12,572 nucleotides of DNA from Chitinophagaceae bacterium (GTDB lineage Bacteria; Bacteroidota; Bacteroidia; Chitinophagales; Chitinophagaceae). The notes beneath the pieces were generated by a model. That model searched no databases. It saw nothing but the letters and a program-made list of their open reading frames with translations, and was not told where the DNA came from. The first letter of the stretch is position 1; each line of letters opens with the position of its first letter. Position numbers and translations under genes: made by a program. Below, in pieces: positions 6,864 to 12,572 of this stretch. The stretch lies in assembly GCA_019454915.1 (NCBI GenBank), contig JACFNM010000097.1:1-12572 (forward strand), in the 5' to 3' direction.

Positions 6864-7240
6864 GCAGGAGACCAGGCAGACAGGAAATCCGGGAAAAGAT
6901 AGAAGCACTGGAGAAGCAGACCCGCATTATGGAGGACAACCTCCGGGAGAAGATCAAACATACCTACAAAAGCCTCTCACCTGTCAATCTGCTTAGGAGC
7001 GGTATGGAGAGTATTCTTACTGATTCCGGTAAATTCAAAGATAATTTATTGGGCATGGCGCTAAAATTAGGGCTCAGTTATATCGGGGGACGCATGTTCT
7101 GGTATTCACGCGGAGGGCTGATAAAGAAACTGATCGGCGCCGCTATGCAGTTAGGCTCGAGCAGTGATCTGGGACGACAAATGCTAACCTTCAAAACCTT
7201 TCTGGGGAAACTGTTCACTAAAGATAAAAAAACAGCGTAA
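6860..7240 (+). CDS. Small basic coiled-coil protein, third gene of the YtxH-holin cluster
   Basis: I do not recognise a named family. The 126-aa product starts M-S-R-R-P-G-R-Q. Residues about 8-35 are a charged coiled-coil-like helix (R-E-K-I-E-A-L-E-K-Q-T, then E-D-N-L-R-E-K-I-K), followed by S-L-S-P-V-N-L-L-R-S-G and a weakly hydrophobic glycine-rich stretch (about 64-105) with K-L-G-L-S-Y-I-G-G-R-M and G-L-I-K-K-L-I-G-A-A. The tail is lysine-rich. The start is set by the ATGA overlap with the upstream gene; a longer reading in the same frame beginning at 6725 lies inside the holin-like gene and is not credible. By position it corresponds to E. coli YqjK, but sequence similarity is not claimed. 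A membrane-peripheral partner of the two upstream proteins is plausible. Confidence 0.75.
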   Translation: MSRRPGRQEIREKIEALEKQTRIMEDNLREKIKHTYKSLSPVNLLRSGMESILTDSGKFKDNLLGMALKLGLSYIGGRMFWYSRGGLIKKLIGAAMQLGSSSDLGRQMLTFKTFLGKLFTKDKKTA

Positions 7241-7333
7241 TTGGCTGTTTATACTACCTAAACTATTTACCTGTGGGAAGATGTTCCGTTAAAAATGAAT
7301 AATTCGGTATCTTTCAACGTAGATTGGGCAATT

Positions 7334-8017
7334 ATGAAAAGTGTACTATCCATACTGCTGTTATTTTCATTATTCCACGAAGGATCATCCCAGGTTTGCT
7401 CTTCCTTCTATTTGATGCAGCAAAATAGAAACATCCAGTTTGCCCAAACGAGTAATAAAGGGATATCAAACGGTTCAATACAAATAACCACTTCCGTTCA
7501 GCGGGAAAAAGACAATGTACTCTCTTCGATGCTCCATACTTCATTGCTCAACCGCGACGGCAGGCAGGTAGGGTCGGGGTTGTATAAAGTGGCCTGCAAC
7601 AACGGGGTGCTTATGGTAGATATGGCTATGTTTATTCCGCGGCAACAAGCGGAGCAATTCAACAAAAATCAGGCTGTTATCAAAAAAAATTCTTTACTGG
7701 AATATCCGGCAAAGATGCGCACCGGCGATCAACTAAAGGACGGCCATTTTTTAATGGAAATAGACAATAACGGTGTTCAACAAATACTGCAATTGGAAAT
7801 CTCCAACAGACGGGTAACCGGCACAGAAAAAATTTCCACAAAAGCCGGATCGTTTGATTGCGTCACCATTACTTACCAGGTAAAACTAAACGTACAAACC
7901 GGACCGATTGTTATCCCTCTGAATTTTAATGCAACAGAATGGTTCGCTCCCGGATTCGGCACCATAAAAACTCAAAGCGAATCCGGTATTACCACCCTCT
8001 CGAAAATTTCAGGATAA
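7334..8017 (+). CDS. Secreted TapB/DUF3108-like protein
   Basis: The product resembles the TapB family (related to DUF3108), periplasmic or surface beta-rich proteins of Bacteroidota with no established reaction. The C-terminal half carries the typical run: G-T-E-K-I-S-T-K-A-G-S-F-D-C-V-T-I (a strand-turn with a conserved cysteine), then a strand pair, then E-W-F-A-P-G-F-G-T-I-K-T, the family's most recognisable motif. I chose the ATG at 7334 because it opens directly into a signal peptide (M-K-S-V-L-S-I-L-L-L-F-S-L-F, with cleavage expected near G-S-S-Q); an in-frame ATG at 7295 would put 13 extra polar residues before it. There is no lipobox. It lies 93 bp after the previous gene and is followed by the transposon scar. 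Confidence 0.75.
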   Translation: MKSVLSILLLFSLFHEGSSQVCSSFYLMQQNRNIQFAQTSNKGISNGSIQITTSVQREKDNVLSSMLHTSLLNRDGRQVGSGLYKVACNNGVLMVDMAMFIPRQQAEQFNKNQAVIKKNSLLEYPAKMRTGDQLKDGHFLMEIDNNGVQQILQLEISNRRVTGTEKISTKAGSFDCVTITYQVKLNVQTGPIVIPLNFNATEWFAPGFGTIKTQSESGITTLSKISG

Positions 8018-8090
8018 ACTTCTAAGATTTCCGTCTTGAGTTCGGTAAGGTAAGCCATGCTTCAGCGATTCGGAATTAAAATAACTCACC

Positions 8091-8134
8091 TACCTGTATT
8101 GGGTTTGAAGTATAGGTACAGAAATATTTTTCTG
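8091..8134. repeat. Two adjacent small stem-loops at the edge of the transposon scar
   Basis: TACCTGTA (8091-8098) can pair with TATAGGTA (8111-8118), 8 bp with one G-U. Immediately after, CAGAAA (8119-8124) pairs with TTTCTG (8129-8134). They lie between the TapB-like gene and the transposase remnant. The set might terminate the TapB-like transcript or belong to the left end of the insertion element; no matching right-hand terminal repeat was found by eye. Confidence 0.3.
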
Positions 8135-8174
8135 GTTAATGGGAATATTATTTCAGTAAAGAGGACAAAAAGCC

Positions 8175-8205
8175 CTTGCAGGCTGAAGTAGCTTCGTTAT
8201 ATTTG
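8175..8205 (+). promoter_or_regulatory. Bacteroidota-type promoter for the transposase remnant
   Basis: CTTG at 8175-8178 (a near match to the -33 element TTTG) and TATATTTG at 8198-8205 (an exact match to TAnnTTTG) are separated by 19 bp, the expected spacing. Transcription would start near 8211, about 20 nt before the ATG at 8232. This is the best promoter match in the window, and it drives a pseudogene. Confidence 0.55.
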
Positions 8206-8231
8206 TTACTCACAGTCATTTTCCCGGGTTA

Positions 8232-8747
8232 ATGAAGTTGCTGGCGGCAGTGCCGGATCACCGCAAACAGCGGGTGTATACACCACAGGAAATCATTTCA
8301 GCAGCCATTGCCCTGTTTAACTTCAAAGAGCGAAGCCGCAACGCCTTCAATAACGATCGGCAGTATAGCCGGGAGTTTTGCTCCAATTTTGAAAAACTAT
8401 TCCATTGCAAACTACCCCATCAGAATACGGTTCAATTGTTCTTTAAACACCTGCAACCCGAAAAGCTCCCCTCAGTGCAAACGGCTCTTATAAGTTATCT
8501 CATTGAAGAAAAAAGTATTGGAGTGCTATCGCGTACAAGGCTGTTACACCATCGCTTTTGACGGCTCCGGAGTGATCAGCGGCAGCGCCGACCGGTATGG
8601 TTGTGGGTTAAAACGAGAATCCAAAACGGGAGTCAGCTTCCGGTATCATATACTGGAAGCCGGGCTGGTTACCGATAGCGGTCTTTGTCTACCCATCGCA
8701 GTGAGTGGATCACCAATGAACAGCAGGCTGAATGCGATCAGCTATGA
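8232..8747 (+). pseudogene. Decayed DDE transposase (IS remnant)
   Basis: The reading starts with an N-terminal transposase-like region (A-A-V-P-D-H-R-K-Q-R-V-Y-T, then F-N-F-K-E-R-S-R-N-A-F-N-N-D-R-Q) in one frame. It continues after about 8510 in the next frame with E-C-Y-R-V-Q-G-C-Y-T-I-A-F-D-G-S-G, where the aspartate (codon at 8560) is probably the first of the DDE triad, and R-E-S-K-T-G. At 8700/8703 it returns to the first frame for E-W-I-T-N-E-Q-Q-A-E-C before a stop at 8745-8747. The first shift sits in a run of six A (one extra base), the second after C-C-C-A-T-C-G-C-A (one base missing). The remaining catalytic residues and the whole C-terminus are gone, so it is inactive. It resembles Bacteroidota transposases of the ISNCY/IS4-like DDE kind; the exact family is not assigned. 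Confidence 0.75.
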
Positions 8748-8821
8748 GGCACAGCACGGGGTGGTTAGCCGGAGCATCCCGTCAGGCGCCGGAATTTCTT
8801 CTTTACGAATAAACTTTTACC

Positions 8822-8829
8822 TATATTTG
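8822..8829 (+). promoter_or_regulatory. -7 element upstream of the ERCC4 nuclease gene
   Basis: TATATTTG is an exact TAnnTTTG match 35 bp before the ATG at 8865, giving a predicted leader of about 30 nt. No clear TTTG lies 19-20 bp upstream; the region there reads TTTCTTC. It lies just past the recognisable transposase sequence, so the nuclease has its own start signal and need not depend on the IS promoter. Confidence 0.45.
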
Positions 8830-8864
8830 AACGCCGGGTTTCATTACATCACAACCGCTTACCT

Positions 8865-9557
8865 ATGTCTATTATTTCCTTTCAGGCGGACTATAGAGAG
8901 AATCCCTCCGGTATTCCGCAGATCCTCTCAAAAACTGAAGGCGTAACATTGTCTGTTCTTTGCCTATCCGCTGGGGATTATATTGTTAACGGAACCATTG
9001 GAATAGAACGGAAATCGGCAGAAGATTTTGTACAGAGCATAATAAACAACCGCCTGTTTGACCAGATAGCGAGACTGAAACGTTCGGTATCGCGATTATT
9101 GTTAATCATAGAAGGCAACCCTTATACCACTGCTCATGAAATGCATCCCAATGCTATACGAGGCGCCATATTATCCGTTTTAATCTCCTGGCAGGTACCC
9201 ATTATATTTTCTAAAGATAAGAAAGATACTGCTGCCTTACTACTTACAATTGCCCAACAGGACCTTGCCACTCCATCGAAAATTGCTGCGCTGAAAAATT
9301 ATCGCCCTAAAAAACCGCACAGCCGTCGCTTGTTTTTTCTACAGGCAATACCCGGTATTGGGCCTGCACTGGCTACCCGGATGATAGTAGAGTTCGGCAG
9401 TCTGAAAGCAGTCATCAATGCTTCGGAAGAGGAATTAAAAAAAGTGGAAGGAATAGGCAAAAATAAGGCGAAAAACATTTCCAGGTTTATTAACGATATC
9501 GCAAACGAAAGCACCTTCATTCGCCGGAATTCCACTCTTCACAAGACTGCCCGGTGA
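8865..9557 (+). CDS. ERCC4-domain nuclease with C-terminal helix-hairpin-helix (XPF/Hef-like)
   Basis: ERCC4 nucleases of the XPF/Mus81/Hef group cut branched DNA such as flaps, forks and 3' overhangs. All core motifs are present: D-Y-R-E at residues 9-12, G-D-Y at 37-39, and the catalytic I-E-R-K-S-A-E-D (E48, R49, K50, D54), then N-N-R-L-F-D-Q at 61-67 and L-I-I-E-G at 80-84. Residues about 157-212 form a tandem helix-hairpin-helix DNA-binding unit with P-G-I-G-P-A-L-A (163-170) and V-E-G-I-G-K-N-K-A (194-202). The order nuclease-(HhH)2 is that of archaeal XPF/Hef without a helicase. A 20-residue basic tail follows. The 230-aa protein looks intact, so it should be active, probably as a dimer, in repair or fork processing. 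It is a lone gene directly downstream of an IS remnant and converges with a glycosyltransferase gene. Its cellular substrate is not known. Confidence 0.9.
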   Translation: MSIISFQADYRENPSGIPQILSKTEGVTLSVLCLSAGDYIVNGTIGIERKSAEDFVQSIINNRLFDQIARLKRSVSRLLLIIEGNPYTTAHEMHPNAIRGAILSVLISWQVPIIFSKDKKDTAALLLTIAQQDLATPSKIAALKNYRPKKPHSRRLFFLQAIPGIGPALATRMIVEFGSLKAVINASEEELKKVEGIGKNKAKNISRFINDIANESTFIRRNSTLHKTAR

Positions 9558-9680
9558 TGAAGTCCTCATCGGAACAGAAGAAATCTGGCAAAACTATAGT
9601 CAGTTATAGATCTGTCTTGCGTATCCACCAACTCTATTAAGAATGATAGAACAGCGCTGCCCTAAGCCGAAAAATAATTC

Positions 9681-10418
9681 TTACGTCGTACTGGGTGACG
9701 CACCCGACTGCAGGCTTTTTTTACCTTTGAAAATTTTAATAAAGTAATACTTCAAAGGGTTTTTGTATTTCAGATATTTCCATGGTCTGCTGGAATGTGG
9801 GTAGTGGATGACGGAGACATCTTTTAAGATGATGTTAGAGAAGCCCATTTTGATAGCGTCTTCGGAAATAATAGTATCAAACCAATCCTGCGAGTGATCC
9901 AGGTCTGCAAAGCTGTAATTTTTCATAAACTCATTCGTAATGAGTGTACAACTGAAACTCATAATCTTTCGTGTAGGGATAATTTTTTCCGGTACGTCTT
10001 TGAAAGGAACAAATGGATAATTTATTTCTCCGGACTCGTCCACGGTTATTGCTGCAACCATTGCAAGTTTTTCTTTTTGATTAGCAAACTCAAGTAAAGA
10101 CGGGATCGTTTCCGGTCTTATTACAACATCTGATTCTACGATGATAAGATGCTTGTCTTGCTCCAAAGCCTTTTTCTGAGCTTCTCTTAACACGATATCG
10201 TAGTTAGGCGATGGTTTGGAGGTAATATCAGAAAGATGGATGAGCTTAAATTTGAGAGTCTCCGATAATCTTTCCAAAGTTTCGGTTGCCGGCACATCAC
10301 TATTATCGTTGTAAACGTAATAGGAATTTTCAGGCGCGCAGGCGCGCACTGCGGCAATTGATTTTTTGGCGGTATCAATAGAGTTCTTAACAGGTGTAAT
10401 AATGATTGCTCCTCGCAT
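9681..10418 (-). CDS. Family 2 (GT-A) glycosyltransferase
   Basis: This is a GT2-type, GT-A-fold glycosyltransferase of the kind found in Bacteroidota polysaccharide or glycoprotein synthesis. With the start at 10418 it is 245 aa and begins M-R-G-A-I-I-I-T-P-V-K-N-S, the usual first strand of the nucleotide-sugar-binding fold. The metal-binding region reads V-E-S-D-V (E95, D97), in place of a canonical D-x-D. Later come I-T-V-D-E-S-G, then D-W-F-D (candidate acceptor or catalytic region), and the C-terminal P-H-S-S-R-P-W-K-Y-L-K-Y-K-N-P-L-K-Y-Y, a signature of this subgroup. No membrane segment is seen, so it acts at the cytoplasmic face. An in-frame ATG at 10475 would add 19 residues that do not fit the fold, so I prefer 10418. 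Donor and acceptor are unknown. It converges with the ERCC4 gene and has no sugar-pathway neighbours in the window. Confidence 0.82.
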   Translation of the reverse strand: MRGAIIITPVKNSIDTAKKSIAAVRACAPENSYYVYNDNSDVPATETLERLSETLKFKLIHLSDITSKPSPNYDIVLREAQKKALEQDKHLIIVESDVVIRPETIPSLLEFANQKEKLAMVAAITVDESGEINYPFVPFKDVPEKIIPTRKIMSFSCTLITNEFMKNYSFADLDHSQDWFDTIISEDAIKMGFSNIILKDVSVIHYPHSSRPWKYLKYKNPLKYYFIKIFKGKKSLQSGASPSTT

Positions 10419-10800
10419 TTGATAAAATTTAAGTGCTCTAAGATACATCTTTACAAATCCGGGTAAATAGGTCACTCCAATTCTCTTGTAATAAATAATG
10501 AGAAATTCCAGGAAAAACTTTCACCGGAATAAGCCATTGGTTAAACGGATATTACTTCAACTATTAATACGATTCCTTCTGTCGTATTGGCCGGGTTTAG
10601 TTATACCATTTCGTATGCAGCCGGTTCGCTTTATTACTTTAACATAACTTTCACCAGCATGCACCTACTATTTCTGTAATCTTTTCCTGCATTTTTGTTG
10701 AAAGCTACCGCACATCTTTATGAGCAACTTGCCGTGAGCACAACAAAGCCGGCAGGTACAGGATTCTATCATTACCTGGCGACTCAGGATGAGTAATCCC

Positions 10801-10854
10801 GGGGTAAAAAATGAATTCTATTAGAAACAGGGGGTAAAATCCAAATTATTACCC
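10801..10854. repeat. Direct and inverted GGGGTAAAA / TTACCC elements, possible operator
   Basis: GGGGTAAAA occurs at 10801-10809 and again at 10831-10839, exactly 30 bp apart, about three turns of the helix. The second copy also faces TTACCC at 10849-10854, giving a GGGTAA...TTACCC inverted repeat with an 11-nt spacer. The cluster lies about 75-125 bp upstream of the glycoside hydrolase start and just upstream of the -7-like sequence, where a regulator would bind. No regulator gene is in the window. Confidence 0.4.
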
Positions 10855-10892
10855 AACTTACAGTTAGGATCCTGATTATCTGATCTCTGTCA

Positions 10893-10900
10893 TATATTCG
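10893..10900 (+). promoter_or_regulatory. Imperfect -7 element for the glycoside hydrolase gene
   Basis: TATATTCG differs from TAnnTTTG at one position and lies 26 bp before the ATG at 10927. No TTTG is found 19-20 bp upstream. A weak core promoter of this type would suit activation from the upstream repeat cluster, but this is inference. Confidence 0.3.
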
Positions 10901-10926
10901 AATAACCTTCTAAACCCACCGTATTA

Positions 10927-12572
10927 ATGACATTCTATCCTTTATTAAAAACAGGAACAATATATGTTGTTGCAGCCCTGCTCTTCTTCGGATTACCCAA
11001 CTTCACAAACGCACAAAGTGGAGGATACGACGGTAAAAGCCAGTATCAGCCCTTTAAACCGGATGCCGCGCCTTTTGTGGTGGCTGATTCGCTTTGGAAT
11101 GTAGATAGCCTGGGTAACCATAGAGCGATTGTGCGCGTTAAGGATCCATCGCGGAATGCAGTGTTGGTGTCGCTGCCCTGGCGACGGCCCGATCGTCACC
11201 CTGAGACCAAAAGAATTGTTGTTATCGAAAATAGAACGGGCAGAAAAGTGAGAAATATTCACGTATTTAAGCTCACGAATGAAGAAGGAATTTTTGCTTT
11301 TGAACCGGTTCCGGGATCGAAAAACTATGCGGTGTACTATTTGCCCTATAAGTTCCGGGAAAAATGGAATGATGCCCGTTATGGAAAACCCTGGAACGAC
11401 TACCTCGATACTACCATCTATACTCTTATGGATCAGAAATGGTTGGCCGAAGTGAAGTCTAATAGAAACAAATTACCCATTGCTCACGTGGAGCGATTTG
11501 AAAGCAGAACCGAGTTCGACTTTTTTACCCCTATGGGGCTTATAGCTACGCAACTGGAAGAAATGCATCTCAAAGACAGCCATCCGGAAAAATCATTCAT
11601 CCTGTTTCCCGAAGACCGGGCTTTTCCGATCCGCTTACCGGATCAATTACCGTGGAGATGGACTACCCATGGTTCTTCAGATTCCTTTACCGGCTACGCT
11701 TCGCGAAACGAATATTATACCTGGCAAATCGGCATATGGGCGCCTTTTGAACAGCTCAATAATATTAAAGTGCGTTTCAGCGACTTCATTGGAAAATCCG
11801 CCATCATAAAAAAAGATGACATCACTTGTTTTAACCAGGAAGGAATCAATTGGGACGGTAAGCCCGTTCGCTTCCAGATTAACCTGAAAAAAGAAGGCGT
11901 GCAGGCGCTATGGTGCGGTATACAAATTCCCGAAAACGCAGCGCCGGGAAAATATACCGGAACGGCAACCGTATCGGCCGATGGCATGCCAGCCCAAACG
12001 ATTCAGGTAAACATTCATGTGGATAACAATCTCCTCCCCGACCGCGGAGACAATGATTTGTGGAGACACTCGAGGCTCCGATGGTTGAACTCCACCATCG
12101 GTATAGACGATCTTCCGGTAACACCCTATCAACCAATGGTGATTACCGGCAGGCAAATTGAAGCCACCGGAAAGCAGGTGCAGGTAGGAGACAACGGGTT
12201 GATAGAGCGCATTACGATAAACAATAAGCAAGTGTTAGCCAAGCCGATAGCGTTCTACATAGTGGCTGATGGAAAAACGATACCCATCCGGAGTAAAAAT
12301 GCCAAAGTCGAAAAAATCAGTGATGGACTGATCCGGTGGAGCGCCCCGGCTGAGCAAAACGGAATCCGGCTTATGTGCAATGCTTCCATGGAGTACGACG
12401 GCTATATTCGTTACAATATAAAAGTGGCTTCTGATAAACCGGTCAGCATACAGGATATTCAATTCACAACGAACTATACGAATGCAGCCTCTCCTTATTT
12501 TATGGGATGCGGATACGATGGAGGGCTGACTCCCGGCGAATACCGGTGGGATTGGAAAGGCCCATGGGACAG
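10927..12572 (+). CDS. Secreted glycoside-hydrolase-domain protein (DUF6067-like), 3' partial
   Basis: From the ATG at 10927 the frame is open to the window edge (548 complete codons), so the gene is cut at its 3' end. The product starts with a signal peptide (hydrophobic stretch about residues 9-30, cleavage expected after T-N-A before Q-S-G-G-Y) and no lipobox. What follows is the N-terminal beta-rich part of the large secreted proteins annotated 'glycoside hydrolase domain-containing' (DUF6067-like). Recognisable phrases are L-P-W-R-R-P-D, W-Q-I-G-I-W-A-P, a carbohydrate-binding-like strand set with A-P-G-K-Y-T-G-T-A-T-V (about residues 338-348), and R-H-S-R-L-R-W-L-N-S-T-I-G-I-D-D (about residues 380-395). 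The catalytic barrel expected in this family would lie beyond the window, so no active-site residue can be named. It probably acts in the periplasm or at the surface on complex polysaccharide. No SusC/SusD genes are in view. Confidence 0.75.
   Translation, partial: MTFYPLLKTGTIYVVAALLFFGLPNFTNAQSGGYDGKSQYQPFKPDAAPFVVADSLWNVDSLGNHRAIVRVKDPSRNAVLVSLPWRRPDRHPETKRIVVIENRTGRKVRNIHVFKLTNEEGIFAFEPVPGSKNYAVYYLPYKFREKWNDARYGKPWNDYLDTTIYTLMDQKWLAEVKSNRNKLPIAHVERFESRTEFDFFTPMGLIATQLEEMHLKDSHPEKSFILFPEDRAFPIRLPDQLPWRWTTHGSSDSFTGYASRNEYYTWQIGIWAPFEQLNNIKVRFSDFIGKSAIIKKDDITCFNQEGINWDGKPVRFQINLKKEGVQALWCGIQIPENAAPGKYTGTATVSADGMPAQTIQVNIHVDNNLLPDRGDNDLWRHSRLRWLNSTIGIDDLPVTPYQPMVITGRQIEATGKQVQVGDNGLIERITINNKQVLAKPIAFYIVADGKTIPIRSKNAKVEKISDGLIRWSAPAEQNGIRLMCNASMEYDGYIRYNIKVASDKPVSIQDIQFTTNYTNAASPYFMGCGYDGGLTPGEYRWDWKGPWD

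Larger units (their letters stand above)
10419..10926. other. Divergent intergenic region of about 500 bp, no gene seen
   Basis: Both strands are broken by frequent stops and no convincing small gene, RNA gene or transposon end is visible. The region separates the glycosyltransferase (transcribed leftward) from the glycoside hydrolase (transcribed rightward), so it must hold both promoters. What stands out is the repeat cluster at 10801-10854 and an imperfect -7 element at 10893-10900. A 7-bp stem with one wobble (10728-10734 with 10750-10756) is also present but unremarkable. Confidence 0.6.

Noticed and set aside
8500..8520. Programmed -1 frameshift at the A6G stretch in the transposase
   Set aside because: The continuing frame requires +1 (or -2), the codon phase does not place A-AAA-AAG correctly, and a second opposite shift and a stop occur downstream, so decay explains it better.
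8503..8946. A 147-aa gene spanning the transposase remnant and the nuclease start
   Set aside because: Only its first two thirds match the transposase; the remainder is out-of-frame sequence running through the promoter and first codons of the ERCC4 gene.
9550..9572. Possible terminator hairpin at the end of the ERCC4 gene
   Set aside because: The best stem is about 7 bp with a wobble, overlaps the stop codon, and has no T-run on either side.
11715..12462. Several open frames on the - strand at the right end
   Set aside because: They are shadows of the uninterrupted + strand glycoside hydrolase frame and have no recognisable domains.
1..12572. CRISPR array, tRNA or rRNA genes
   Set aside because: No regularly spaced direct repeats and no tRNA-like or rRNA-like sequence were seen on either strand.

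Overview
The window looks like a chromosomal segment of a Bacteroidota bacterium, most likely a Chitinophagaceae-type member. The evidence is the set of lineage-typical families (a DUF3078 outer-envelope protein, a DUF4442 thioesterase-like protein, a TapB/DUF3108-like secreted protein, a large DUF6067-like glycoside hydrolase), the lack of clear Shine-Dalgarno sequences, and several matches to the Bacteroidota promoter -7 element TAnnTTTG. The genus cannot be fixed from the sequence alone.

Layout. Bases 2-5974 form a left block of housekeeping and envelope genes, all on the + strand: a 5'-truncated DUF3078 protein, scpA (chromosome segregation/condensin kleisin), a DsbD-type transmembrane thiol reductase, a membrane-anchored papain-like (C1) peptidase with a C-terminal DUF4384-like domain, and a DUF4442 hotdog protein. 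Bases 6179-7240 hold three small genes (YtxH protein, holin-superfamily-III-like membrane protein, basic coiled-coil protein). The last two overlap by ATGA, and the set resembles in layout the E. coli yqjD-yqjE-yqjK stress operon. A secreted TapB/DUF3108-like protein follows (7334-8017).

Bases about 8090-8800 are an insertion-sequence scar: small inverted repeats, a good Bacteroidota-type promoter, and a DDE transposase pseudogene with two opposite frameshifts and a truncated 3' end. Directly downstream, with its own -7 element, is an intact ERCC4-nuclease plus helix-hairpin-helix protein of the XPF/Hef type (8865-9557). A family 2 glycosyltransferase lies on the - strand (9681-10418) and converges on it. 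A non-coding stretch of about 500 bp carries repeated GGGGTAAAA elements and leads to a secreted glycoside-hydrolase-domain protein that runs off the right edge.

No complete new multi-gene defence or mobile system is visible. The most unusual points are: (i) the DsbD homologue keeps the redox cysteines of its membrane and thioredoxin domains but lacks the cysteine pair expected in its N-terminal domain, and it lies next to a cysteine-rich, cysteine-dependent membrane peptidase; (ii) an XPF/Hef-type nuclease sits behind a decayed transposase; (iii) a strong stem-loop sits at the predicted 5' end of the scpA mRNA; and (iv) there is an operator-like repeat cluster upstream of the glycoside hydrolase.
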